From Ophiosphaerella korrae (taxonomy: Eukaryota; Ascomycota; Dothideomycetes; Pleosporales; Phaeosphaeriaceae), in assembly GCA_028456385.1 (NCBI GenBank), contig JALNQF010000375.1, positions 1 to 38,894 on the forward strand: a DNA stretch of 38,894 bases, in the 5' to 3' direction. The position numbers and the translations under genes are program-made. Numbering within the stretch: position 1 is the first letter of the stretch; the number at the start of each line of letters is the position of its first letter. Under the pieces are notes generated by a model. It was not told the origin of the DNA. It searched no databases and was given only the letters and a program-made list of their open reading frames with translations. Positions 10,495 through 23,400 of the stretch are shown here, piece by piece.

Positions 10495-13400
10495 AGTAGT
10501 TAAGATTATCTTCTAGTTTCTATATATCTTCTTATAGTTATCCTTTTTTATCTATACTTACCTATTTTACTAAGTAATAGTTCTTACTATTATAGAACTA
10601 GTATATTAAGATTTCTTTAACTTCTTATTCTTCTTATTCTCTATACGTATCTACTTTATATACTAGTAGTTCTACGTTTTATAGTACTATCTCTATTAGT
10701 ACTATATAGAAGGTTAGGTATATCTTTATTTTACTTAGTAGCTTTAGTTTAAATATAACTAGCGTAACTTTCTTCTTAATTTTATATAGTCTTATCTTAA
10801 CGTAATCTAGTTTTAAACTTAGTTGTTTACTTTTTACGTTTTTTCTAACTAACTATACTTTTTCTCCCTCTCTAAATTAAAGTCCTTTCTAGTATTTCTT
10901 ATTATAATATTTTACTATTTAATTGTATAGAAACTCTACATCCTATTTTAATTAATTATATCTTTCTTTAAGTTTATTAGTAAGGTTTTCTCTTCTTAGA
11001 GACTAAGATTCTATATTTCTTAGTATTTAGTATACGCTAAGGTTAAATCTATAGTTTATAAAGAAAAGTAATACTCTTATTACTATGTTTTTTACGCTAT
11101 TATATACTAACTATACTATAGGTAGTAACTATACTTAGTTATTCTAGTTATAGTTAAGGTAGTATCTTAAGTACTATTCTACTATCTAATTTATTTATTC
11201 TAATTATCTATCTATTTATAGGTAATACGCTATAGATATTATATATTATATTCCTAATTATACTATTATTATTCTCTATAGTTTTAATATAAATCTTATA
11301 TCTCTATCTATAATTATTTTATCTAGTAGTCTATATTAACTAATTATAGTTCCTAGAATCTAGTCTATAGTAACCTCTATCTTACTTTTTTCCTTATATA
11401 GCCTAAAGTATAAGTACTTTATAAGCTTATCTACTATTATTAGAATTTTATTATACTTAACTCCTAATATTAGGTTTTTTAACTTAAGTAACTTTGTAAT
11501 AAAGTCTATTATAATAACTCCTTATAGTTATTCTAGTACTTCTACTAGTTATAATATTCTATATAGTATATACCTATTATACTTATTTTTATAATATTCT
11601 ATATAGTCTTATAGTACTTCTATTACTAGTTATCTTACTTTTAGAATATAGTAGTCTTATAGTAATCTATCTAGAGTTTTATTAATCTCTTAGTATCTAT
11701 ATACTAGTAATTTATAGAATTGTTATATAAATTCTCTTTAGATTTTTCTTAGGATATATACTCTTCTATAGGCTTATATAAATCTTTCTTAGATTTCTAG
11801 TTTTTTTATTTCTTTAGGTACTTCTTACGTTATTTTCTAAATCTATTTATCTAGCTTACTATTCTTTCTTTTAATTATTAAAACTATTTTAGGTATATTT
11901 AGAACTAAATATCCTTCCTTGTTCTTAATTAGAACTATACTAGTAGCGTTTACTTCTTCTTATAAGTTTAGCCTTCTACTAAGAGTATCTATAAATTAGT
12001 TATCTTTCTCTCTTATATATATAATTTCTAGATTAAATATTAATAGGAATTCCTACTATCTTATATAGCGTTATATTAAATCTTTATTTATTATAAATCT
12101 TATAAGATTCTTATAGTTTATATAGACCTTTATCTTATATTTTACTTTTTATAAATATACTCTCTATTACTTAAATACTTTATAAATTACTAGTATTTCC
12201 TTATTATATATTAGGTAGTTAAGTTCTACTAGCTTTATTTTCTTAGAGAAGTATTTAACTAAGTACTTTTTTTTAGTCTTTAGGTTTTCCTATATTAGTG
12301 CTATTCTATAGACTAAGTTAGATACGTCTATTTTTACTATTACTAGTAGGTCTAGGTTATATATTCTAATAACTAGGTTTTCTATAAACTTTTTCTTAAT
12401 CTTATTAAATACTTTATTATATTCTTCTATCTATTTAAATAGCGTATCTTTCTTTATAAGTCTTATTATTAGTTTTATATCTTTAGACTATCTTACTATT
12501 AGCTTTCTATAGAAGTTTACTAACCTATAAAATTATTATACCTCTCTTAGGTTTCTTAGTATTAGCTATTTATTAATTAACTTAATTTTTCCTAGTTCTA
12601 TAATAAATCTAAGGAAATCTATTTCTTTTATATAGAATTTATATTTTCTTATTTTAAAAAATAGTTTATTTTCTACTAGTTTCTCTAGTACTTTATATAC
12701 GTATTATACGTATTCTTTTTCTATTTCTAAAAATATAAGAATATTATCTAGGTATATAAATATAAATACGTCTAGGTATTCTCTTAGTACTATATTAATT
12801 CTTTCTTAAAAGGCTACAAGTGCGTTTACTAAACTAAAGAGTATAACTAAGTATTTAAAAAGTTTATATTGTATTCTAAACGCTATTTTCTACTTATTAC
12901 CTTCTTTAATTCTATTTTAGTAGTAAGTATTCTAGATATCTAATTTTATTAAGATCTTTACTTTTTATAGCCTATTTTATATTTTATCTATTTATAGTAA
13001 AAGGTATTAGTATTCTTAAAGTCTATATAAGGTCTTTTATTACTTATCTCTTTTTTATCTATAAATATAAGTCTATATACTACTAAGGATTTAGATTCTT
13101 TTATCTAATCTTTTCTTATTGCGTTTTTAATAAATATTTAATCTTATATTCTTCTTCTATTTTTCTATAAACTAGGCTCTATCTTATATTCTTATCTTCT
13201 TTTAGGTCTATCGCTAAATCCTATAGTTAATATTCTAGGAGGTAGTCTTTAGGCTCTATAAGTTACTTTTCCTATTTTTTATATTCTTTAAGGAATTCTT
13301 CTTTATAGGTACTTATATTAGCTTTTAATATATCTATTTTATAGTAGTTAATTTTCTCTATTCTTTAGTTAATATATTAGTTAGTTATTTATAACTATAG

Positions 13401-15112
13401 TATACCTAAAATTATATCTTATTTATTATTAATTATTATTATATCTATAACTATATTTTTAATTGTTATCTCTTCTAGTTCTAATAAAAAAGAAACTGTT
13501 TTAAACCTAATAGGTTTCTAGAATAGTTTTCCTTTAATTATACTTAGTTATTAAGAGTATTTTTTTATTATATAATATATTCCTTATATTTCTATAAACT
13601 TCTTTAATATAAAGTTTCTTTTAGCTCTACTATTAATTATTAATTATACCTTCTTTCCTTAGTATATACCTATTTTTGTAATATATAGGCCTCTTATACT
13701 TTCTAGCTATTCTTACTTAGGTAATTTTATAAATTTTCTATCTTTCTAGAGCTATAACTCTATTCTAAGCTTATATTCTTTATATTTTAGATATTTATTA
13801 TACGTATATTTATACTATAGTTCTCTTTAGACGTATTTCTTTAGTAGTTTTAGTCTTAGTCTTATTACTAGGTATCCTTCTTCTAGTATTATTTTCTATC
13901 CTTAGATATCTTCTACTAGAATTATTCTTATATAGTTAAAGCCTTTTCTTCTTATAAGCTATATACTATTATTTACTTTAGAGTTACTATATATAATATA
14001 ATTCTTATCTAGGTATAATATCTATAATACTTTAAAGTATACTAGATGTTTTAGGTTTAGTATTTTGTTATCTTTTTTCTAGTATTTACCTTTTCTAGGC
14101 GTATCTATAGTTAGGATATAGTATACTACTAGTATTCTTAGTATATAGGCTTTGTTAATCTATTACGTTTTTTTTTATAAAGAACTACTATTCTTTTTAT
14201 ATAGGTATTCTTCTTACTATAACTATATATTACTTTATCTATTCTTAAAATAGTATAAACTTTATTTCTTTTTCTATTCTTAAAAATTATTATTAATTTA
14301 TATTACTTATTACTTTAGAGCTTCTAGTATTCTAGGTTTCTCTATATAAATTATTTTGTACTAAATTTTTATATTTAGTCTTTATTTAAATCGTAATATT
14401 AGAGCTAATTTATTCTATTCTATGTTTTATAATAGTTATTTAAACTATAATATATATTTAGGAATACTCTTACTTAATATAAGCCTTTTAAGTTTTTCTT
14501 CTACTTATTAGGTAATATCTATATCCCTAAATACTACTCTTATTCGCTTAGTAAAGTATTTATAACTTCTAAAGATAGCTCTAGTTTTATCTTTCTATAT
14601 TATTAGAGCTTATATTATATAGTTTATCTAGTAAGGTTTAAACTATCTTATTATATCTTCTTTAAGGTATATTCTAGTATATATTACTTTCTTTTCTTCT
14701 ATATTAAAGTATAGTACTTATATATCTATTTAGAGTTATACTAATACTATAAAGGGTCTTAATTTCTCTCTTATTCTATTAAATTTTATAAGTACTAGTA
14801 TCTTTAGTAGTTTCTTTAGTATACTTATTTCTAGTCTTTATATAATTAGTTCTATATAGTTCTAACCTTTAATAATAGCTTTAATTTATTCTTTATTTTA
14901 CTTTATATAGTCTTAAAGTTCCTTGATTTATATTTCTAAAGTGTTAATTACTATCTTTATATCTTTTTTATCTAAGATTAGGTTATTTATATAATCCTTA
15001 ATTATTTCCTATACTATACTATCTAATTTATAACTACTTCTAAGTACTTTAGCTATTTATTTAGTTAAACTTTCTACTATCGTGTTAGCTAGACTATACA
15101 CTACTTACGCTT
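10472..15112 (-). pseudogene. Element 2 gag-pol relic with a deletion in gag
   Basis: The minus-strand gag-pol frame ends at TAA 10472-10474 after the chromodomain relic. Landmarks: integrase Glu 11198-11200, Asp 11306-11308 and Asp 11504-11506 (triad and spacing kept); reverse transcriptase YLDN at 12743-12754; protease Asn-Ser-Arg at 13626-13634. Compared with element 5, about 775 bp is missing at roughly 14271-14273, where element 5 has 30042-30816. This removes the two zinc knuckles and most of the linker to the protease. Two further gaps of about 20 bp lie near 12590 and 13010. The capsid part (to about 15112) remains, with many RIP stops. The exact N-terminus is not visible. Confidence 0.9.
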
Positions 15113-15141
15113 TACTTCTTATAGTTACTAAATTAGCAAGG

Positions 15142-15349
15142 TATAATAGAGTTACTAGGGTTAACTTCCTAGTAACCTTTAAGTTATTAGTAGATTATAA
15201 AGTAATAATAAAAGCTTATATTATAATTAGTAATAACTATAAATAATAGTTAATTTGTATATATAATATTAAGTATTAGCGTTCTAGGTTAAAGATTAGA
15301 ATACTAATTCTATCCTAATAATGCACATTACTACTAACTATATACCTAG
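15142..15349 (-). repeat. Element 2 5' LTR, first part
   Basis: It begins tataatagag in plus-strand reading, like 2321. It is cut at 15349/15350 by element 3, whose target duplication cctag is 15345-15349. The rest of the LTR is 36438-36674. Joined with one cctag removed, the length is 440 bp against 441 bp for the other LTR. Confidence 0.93.
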
Positions 15350-15791
15350 TGTTATAGGTGTTACTAGAGTTAACTTCCTAATACCTAATAGGAGGTTAGT
15401 AGATTGCGAGGTAATAACAAAAGCTTATATTAGGATCTATAATAACTATAAATAATAGAAGATGTTTCGCAACTATCTTGTATTAGCGTTCTATAGTTAA
15501 AGGATTAAATTGCTAATACTATCTTAATAATACGCATTACTACTAACTATATACCTATACTTCTTAGCTAGCTTTGTACTTCGTGTTTACTAAGATTGTA
15601 AATTACGAATTTATTACGTATATAAATTTATACTTTGTATTTACTAAGATTGCGAATTATAAATTTATTACGTGTCTCTATTATAGTTAGCTTCCTAGTT
15701 AAGTTTATTACCCTATAGGTTATATGTGTTATTATTATCTATAGTAGGGCTAATTAGTTTAAATTAGCTTTCCCTTGTTACTACTATAATA
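15350..15791 (-). repeat. Element 3 3' LTR (442 bp)
   Basis: In plus-strand reading it starts tgttataggtg and ends ctactataata. It pairs with 35996-36437. The minus-strand 3' end (…acctataaca) is the same type as in element 4, different from elements 2 and 5. The adjoining run 15792-15806 is purine-rich on the minus strand (polypurine tract). Confidence 0.95.
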
Positions 15792-16190
15792 CTATTTCTT
15801 TCTCTAAGTAGGTTCTTATTTCTCTACCCTAGGCCTAAGGTTATTAGTCTAGTTTCTTTATTTATCTCTAGTTCTTTATTATTCTCTATGTCTTTACGTT
15901 CTAATTATAATAAACTTCTTCTTATTACTTGTATTACTTATAATAGGGTTAAAATATTTCCTTACTCTTATTATACTTAGCTAAAACTTATATACCTCGT
16001 GTCCTTAAAGGATAGTAAATACTATAACAAGTATATTCTAGCTAATATTTAATATAAGTATACGCTGTCTAGCGTTTCTCTTATAGAGTGTAAGTATTTA
16101 ATTTCTATATAGTCTCTTCTTACTAAGTTATATAGGGCGAGCTATTAACTAGGCTTAAGAGATACTATTATTATAGCTTGTAGTAGCTAA
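15792..16190 (+). pseudogene. Element 3 antisense frame A
   Basis: Frame A runs from the LTR edge to TAA 16188-16190, 132 codons plus stop. Internal stops are few: TAG in the Tyr-Tyr-Thr block, TAA after an Ala-Asn-Ile stretch, TAG, and the shared TAA near the end. All fit RIP of CAA/CAG. An ATG occurs at about codon 36, followed by Ser-Leu-Arg-Ser-Asn; the same position is ATA in element 5, consistent with TG-to-TA. This ATG could be the original start, giving a protein of about 100 residues. Function unknown. Confidence 0.5.
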
Positions 16191-16467
16191 AGCTAAGTGT
16201 AAGCTAACTCTTTATAAGCTAGTAGATCTTTATTCTTACGTTAAGCGTTTTTGTAAGATAAAGGCTTATAATAATACTAAATTATCTAAATAGTCTTATA
16301 CCTTAGAGGCTAAGATAGACCTTAAAGATGTAGTTTAGGCTACTCTAGTTTCTATCGTATTAGATGTTCCTAACGCTTCTCTATCTAGTAGTAGTATTAT
16401 TAGTTTTCTTAATTTACTATAAGGCGCTCTAGAAGGTTTTAATTTTAGAAGTCCTCTAGTTTCTTAA
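16186..16467 (+). pseudogene. Element 3 antisense frame B
   Basis: This overlaps the end of frame A in the +1 frame and ends at TAA 16465-16467, 93 codons plus stop. It contains the Leu-Tyr-Lys, Lys-Ile-Lys-Ala, Leu-Glu-Ala-Lys-Ile-Asp-Leu, and Ser-Leu-Ser-Ser-Ser-Ser-Ile-Ile-Ser-Phe landmarks shared with element 5. Its last codons overlap the pol stop at 16445-16447 on the other strand. Function unknown. Confidence 0.45.
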
Positions 16468-19400
16468 AGTAGTTAAGGTTATCTTCTAGTTTTTATATTT
16501 CTTCCTATAGTTATCCTTTCTTGTCTATACCTATCTATTTTACTAGGTAGTAGCTTCTACTATTACAAAACTAGTATACTAGGATTTTTCTAACTTCTTA
16601 TTCCTCTTATTCTCTATACGTATCTACTTTGTATACTAGTAGTTCTACTTCTTGTAATACTTGTTCTAGTAGAGCTACGTAGAATGTTAAGTATATCTTT
16701 ATCTTATTTAGTAGCTTTAGTCTAAATATAACTAGTAAGATTTTCTTCTTAATTTTGTATAGTCTTATCTTAATATAGTCTAGTTTTAAACTAAGTTATT
16801 TACTCTTAATATTCTTTCTAACTAACTATACTTTTTCTCCCTCTCTAAATTAAGGTCTCTATTTATACTTCTTATTGTAGTATTTTACTAATTAATTATG
16901 TAAGAACTCTACGTCCTATCTTAGTTAATTATATATATCTCTTAGTCTATTAGTAAAGTTTTCTCCTCTTAAAGACTAAGATGTTTTAGTTCTTAGTATT
17001 CTATATACGCTAGGTTTAAATCTATAGTTTGTAAAGAAGAGTAATACTCTTATTACTATATTCTTTACGCTGTTGTATACTAACTGTGCTATAGGTAGTA
17101 ACTATACCTAGTTATTCTAGTTATAGTTAAGGTAGTATCTTAAGTACTATTCTACTATCTAATTTATTTGTTCTAATTGTCTATCTATCTATAAGTAGTA
17201 TGTAGTTAATATTATATATTTAATTCCTAATTGCGCTATTATTATTCCCTATAGTTTTAACGTAAATCTTACGTCTCTATCTATAATAATCTTGTCTAGT
17301 AGCTTATATTAACTAATTATAGTTCCTAGAACCTAGTATATAGTAACCTCTATCTTGCTTTTTTCTTTATATAGTCTAAAGTATAAGTACTTTATAAGTT
17401 TATCTACTATTATTAGGATTCTATTATATTTAACTCCTAATATTAGGTCTTTAGACTTAGGTAGTTTTGTTATAAAGTCTATTATAATAACTCTCTATAG
17501 TTATTCTAGTATTTCTACTAGTTGTAATATTCTATATAGTGCGTATCTATTATATTTATTCCTTTAACACTTTGTATAGTCTTGTAGTACCTTTATTACT
17601 AGTTATCTTGCTTTTAGAATATAGTAATCTTGTAGTAACCTATCTAGGGTTTTATTAATCTCTTAGTATCTATATACTAGTAGTTTATAAAACTATTATA
17701 TAAATTCTCTTTAGATTTTCTTTAGAATATATATTCTTCTATATACTTATACAAGTCTTTTATAGATCTCTAGTTTGTCTATTTCTTTAGATACTTCTTA
17801 TGTTATTTTCTAAATCTATTTATCTAGCTCGCTACTCTTTCTCTTAAGTGTTGTAGCTAATTTAGGTGTATTTAGGACTAAGTGTCCTTCCTCGTTTTTA
17901 ACTAGAACTATACTAGTAGCGTTTACCTCTTCTTGTAAGTCTAGTCTTCTACTAAGGGCGTCTACGAATTAATTGTCTTTGCCCTTTATATATATAATTT
18001 CTAGGTTAAATATTAATAAGTACTCCTAATATCTCGTGTAGTATTATAATAATTCCTTATTTATTATAAATCCTATAAGATTCTTATAGTCTATATAGAC
18101 CTTTGTCTAGTGTTTTACTCCTTATAAATATACTCTCTATTATTTAAATACTTTATAGATTGCTAGTATCTCTTTGTTATAGATTAGGTAGTTAAGTTCT
18201 ACTATCTTTATTTTCTTAGAGAAGTATTTAACTAAGTATTCTTTTTTAGTCTCTAGGTCTTCTTGTATTAGTGCTATTCTATAGACTAAATTAGATACGT
18301 CTATTTTTACTATTACTAGTAGGTCTAGGTTATATATTCTAATAACCAGGTTTTCTATAAACTTCTTTTTAATCTTGTTAAATACTTTATTACATTCTTT
18401 TATCTATTTAAATAGCGTGTCCTTTTTTATAAGTCTTGTTATTAGTTCTATATCTTTAGACTATCTTACTATTAACTTCTTATAAAAGTTAGCTAGCCTA
18501 TAGAATTATTGTACTTCCTTTAGGTTTTTTAGTGTTAGCTATTTGTTAATTAATCTAATCTTTCCTAGGTTAATCTTAATTTTTCCTAGTTTAATAATAA
18601 ATCTAAGGAAATCTATTTTCTTTATATAGAATTCGCATTTTCTTATTTTAAGGAATAGTTTATTTTCTACTAATTTCTTTAGTACTTTATACACGTGTTG
18701 TACGTGTTCCTCCTCTATCTCTAAGAATATAAAGATATTATCTAAGTATACGAATATAAATATATCTAAGTACTCTCTTAGTACTATATTAATCCTTTCT
18801 TAGAATGCTACTAGTGTATTTATTAAGCTAAATAGTATAACTAAGTATTTATATAGTCTATACTGTGTTCTAAACGCTATTTTCTATTTATTACTTTCTT
18901 TAATTCTAATCTAATAGTAGGCGTTTTAGATATTTAGCTTTGTAAAGATCTTTGCTTTTTATAGTCTATCTTATATTCTATCTATTTATAGTAGTAGGTA
19001 TTAGTTCTTGTTTATAATTATATTAGTTTTTCTAAAATCTACGTAAGGCCTTTTATTATTTATTCTTTTTTTATCTATAAATATAAGTCTATATACTACT
19101 AAGGATTTAGATTCTTTTATCTATCCTTTTTTTATTGCAGTCTAAATAAACGCTTGTTTAATCTTAGATTCTTCTTCTATTTTTTAGTAGACTAGGCTCT
19201 ATCCTAAGATTCTTCCTTCTTCTAGTTCTATCGCTAAGTCCTATAGTTAATATTCTAGAAGGTAGTCTTTTAGCTCTATAAGCTATTCTTTTTATTTCTT
19301 ATATTCTTTTAGGAATTCTCCTTTATAGGTGCTTATGTTAGCTTTTAACGTATTAGTTTTATTATAACTAATTTTCTCTATTCTCTAATTAATATATAGG

Positions 19401-19943
19401 TTAGTTATCTATAACTATAGTATACCTAATATTATATCTTACTTGTTATTAATTGTTGTTATATCTATAACTATATTTTTAATTATTATCCCTTCTAATT
19501 TAAGCGTAGAAGGAACTATCTTAAACCTAATAGGTTCTTAGAATAGTTTTCCTTTAATTATACTTAGTTATTAAGGGTATTTCTTTGTTGTATACTTTAT
19601 TCCTTATATTTCTATTAACTTCTTTAATATAAAGTTCCTTGTAGCTCTACTATTAATTATTAGTTGTACTTTCTTTCTTTAGTATATACTTGTTTTTGTA
19701 ATATATAGGCCTTTTATACCTTTTAACTATTCTTGTTTAGGCTCTTTTATAAACTATCTATCTTTTTAAGGCTATAGCCCTACTTTAAGCTTATATTCTT
19801 TGTATTTTAGATATTTGTTATATATGTATTTATACTATAGTCCTCCTTAGACGTATTTCTTAGATAGTTTTAGGCTAGGTCTTACTACTACGTATCTATC
19901 TTCTAGGATTATTTCCTATCCTTAAATATCTTCTACTATAATT
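16445..19943 (-). pseudogene. Element 3 pol relic (protease to chromodomain)
   Basis: The frame ends at TAA 16445-16447. Integrase triad codons are Glu 17171-17173, Asp 17279-17281 and Asp 17477-17479, all retained with D-65-D-35-E spacing. Reverse transcriptase YLDN is at 18737-18748. Protease Asn-Ser-Arg is at 19646-19654. The frame is cut at 19943, between zinc knuckles and protease, by element 4 (duplicated taatt at 19939-19943), and continues at 34002. A short plus-strand ATG reading at 17355-17567 is only the antisense shadow of the integrase part. Confidence 0.92.
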
Positions 19944-20385
19944 TGTTATAGTAGTAATAAGGGAAAGCTAATTTAAACTAATTAGCCTTACTATAGATAA
20001 TAACAACATATACAACCTATAGGGTAATAAACTTAACTAGGAAGCTAACTATAATAGGGACACGTAATAAATTCGCGATTTATAATCTTAGTAAATATAA
20101 AGCACAAATTTGTGCACGTAATAAATTCGCGATTTACGATCTTAGTAAACACGAAGTACAAAGCTAGCTAAGAAGTATAGGTATATAGTTAGTAGTAATA
20201 CGTATTATTAAGATAGTATTAGTAATTTAATCCTTTAACTATAGAACGCTAATACAAGATAGTTACAAAATATCTTCTATTATTTATAGTTATTATAGAT
20301 CCTAATATAAACTTTTGTTATTATCTCTTAATCTACTAACTTCTAATTAGGTATTAGGTAGTTAACTCTAGTAACACCTATAATA
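19944..20385 (+). repeat. Element 4 5' LTR (442 bp)
   Basis: It starts tgttatagtag and ends cctataata. It contains a tandem pair of a 54-bp block built around acgtaataaatt…cttagtaaa, where CpG and CpA dinucleotides survive (cgcgattt, gcacaaatttgtgc). It pairs with 33560-34001. The following bases, from 20386, match the conserved primer-binding region of the other copies. Confidence 0.95.
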
Positions 20386-20414
20386 CCTTACTAATTTAGT
20401 TATTACAAGAAGCA

Positions 20415-23400
20415 AAGCGTAAGTAACGTATAGTCTAGCTAATATAATAGTAGAAAGTTTAACTAAAATAAGTAAAGCCCCTAGGAGTAGTTATAAGTCT
20501 AATAGCACTATATAGGAAACAATTAAAGACTAAATTAATAATCTAATCTTAGATAAAGAAGATATAAAGATAGTAATTAACGCTTTAGAAACGTAAAATA
20601 AAGAACTATAGGATTACGTAAAATAGAATAAGGTATAGATTAAAGCTATTATTAAAGGGTAGAATTAAATAGAGCTAATTATATAACGCCTAGTAATAAG
20701 TACTATAAAGAAACTACCTAAGATACTTATCCTTAAGAAGTTTAATAAGATAAGGGAGAAACTAAGACCTTTTATCGCCTTAGCTTAACTCTAGATAGAT
20801 GTACAAGTACCATACCTTAATATAGAAGAAAAGAAGGTAATATATATTAGGTTATACCTTAAGGAAAACGCAATAAGATAGTACAAACTATACTAGATAG
20901 ACTATACAATATACTTGCTAATAACCTAGAAGGATAAAATAAGAGCTATCTTTAGAAGTTACAAATACTTTACTAAATAAATAAAAGTAGTATTTAGAGA
21001 TACAGACGTTATATAACAAGCTAAAGAATAGCTAGAAAAGCTTATATAAAACTAGAGTATTCCTAAGTATATATTATAATTTAAGTAACTATCTTAAAAT
21101 ATAAAATAGAACAAATTAGCCTTAATATTACAATTTAAATAAGGACTAAATTTAAAAATACAATATAAAATAATCTATATAGAGAAACTATAGATACTAG
21201 AAGTCCTAAAATAGTAGGTAATATAAATTAATAATAATCTTTAAGAATAGAAGAAAAACAAATATAGGAGTTACGTCTAGAACTAAGACAAAGGAGACTC
21301 TATAATCCTTAACGCTAACAAGGATAAGAAGAAGAAGAAGAGTAAAGACTTTACGTACTTTAACTATAGTAAAAAGGGCTACTACGTAAAAGACTACTAG
21401 TTAAAAAAGAAATAGGATATAGTATATTATAAATATAGGAAACTAGGATACTTTGTAAAAGACTATAAGAGTAAAGACCTAAAGAAAGAAACTTAGTTAA
21501 AAATAACTAAGAAGAAGAAGGAAGTACTATAAGCATAAGCTAAACCTTAAGAGAAAGTAGCTAGGAGTAAAGAAATATAATATATAATACTCTATTAGAC
21601 TTTTTATTATAAAGATAACTACTATATATACTTTTCTAGTAAGTAAAGAGTAGGATACTTCCTATAATAGAGATATAGAGTAGTAGTAATAAAAAAAAGA
21701 ATAAAAGCTTAGCTAGAAGAAATAGCCTAAGTAATAGACCTACTAACAGAAGACTTAGAAGGGGAAGAACTCCTAGTACTATTAATCTAGGCTAAAGGAC
21801 TAGTACTAGATAAAGAGACTACTACAGCTTCTTTTAAAGGACTGTAAAAAAGTAAGAAATAAGTTAGTATAAGAAGTATAAAGTACGCTTAGCTAATAAT
21901 ATATAGCTATAATAGCTATATAATAATAGATATAGAGGAACGTAATAAAAAATAGAAGTTTATTTAGAAATACTTACTAGTTATAAGTATAGAGGAAGCG
22001 TATAAAGACTAGAAAGAATATAATCTTAAAGAAATAAAGTTTATACTATTTTAAGAATAGATAAAGTAATATATAGTTATAGTAAGAAGAATACTTATAG
22101 AAAAAGAGTAGTAGTACCTTATAAGAAAAATACAATAGATTAACAAAGCCTATATACTAAGAGTACTAGTAGTGTACTATATCCTAATAATAGATACACC
22201 TAGAAAAGATAAGTACTAGGAAGGGGATAACAAAATAATAGATCTAAGACATCTAGTATATTTTAAAGTATTATAGATATTATACTTAGAAAAAAATTAT
22301 ATTATATATAGAAACTCTAAAGTAAACAATAGTATATAGCTTATAAGAAGAAAAGGCTATAACTATATAAGAGTAATTATAGTAGAAGATATCTAAGGAT
22401 AGGAGATAATCCTAGAAGATAGATACGTAGTAGTAAGACCTAGCCTAAAACTATCTAAGAAATACGTCTAAGGAGGACTATAGTATAAATATATATATAA
22501 CAAATATCTAAAACACGAAGAATATAAGCTTAAAGTAGGGCTATAGCTCTAAAAAGATAGATAGTTTATAAAAGAGCTTAAATAAAAATAGTTAAAAGGT
22601 ATAAGAGGCCTATATATTACAAAAATAGGTATATACTAAAGAAAGAAAGTATAACTAATAATTAATAGTAGAGCTACAAGGAACTTTATATTAAAGAAGT
22701 TAATAGAAATATAAAGAATAAAGTATATAATAAAGAAATACTCTTAATAACTAAGTACGATTAAAGGAAAACTATTCTAAGAACCTATTAGGTTTAAGAT
22801 AGTTCTCTCTATACTTAAATTAGAAGGGATAATAATTAAAAATATAGTTATAGATATAATAACAATTAATAACAAACAAGACATAATATTAGGAATACTA
22901 TAGTTATAGATAACTAACCTATATATTAATTAGAGAATAGGGAAAATTAGTTATAGTAAAACTAATATACTAAAAGCTAATATAAGTACCTATAAAGGAG
23001 AATTCCTAGAAGAATATAAGAAATAGGAAGAACAGCTTATAGAGCTAGAAGACTACCTTCTAGAATATTAACTATAGGACTTAGCGATAGAACTAGAAGA
23101 AGGAAGAAACTTAGGATAGAGCCTAGTCTACTAAAAAATAGAAGAAGAATCTAAGATTAAACGAGCGTTTATTTAGACTATAATAAAAAAAAGATAAATA
23201 AGAGAATCTAAATCCTTAGTAGTATATAGACTTATATTTATAGATAAAAAGAGAATAAATAATAAAAGACCCTACGTAGATTTTAGAAAAACTAATACAA
23301 TTATAAATAAGAACTAATACCTACTACTATAGATAGATAAAATATAAGATAGACTATAAAAAGTAAAGATCTTTATAAAGCTAGATATCTAAAACGCCTA

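Noticed and set aside
17355..17567. Plus-strand ATG-initiated 70-codon reading frame
   Set aside because: It lies antisense to the integrase of element 3; the equivalent frame is not kept in the other copies and its make-up (Leu, Ile, Tyr, Ser) is what this composition gives by chance.
19944..20410. Tf1-type self-priming between the LTR transcript start and the region after the LTR
   Set aside because: I looked for the complement of ccttactaattt in the LTR and found only partial matches; not supportable.
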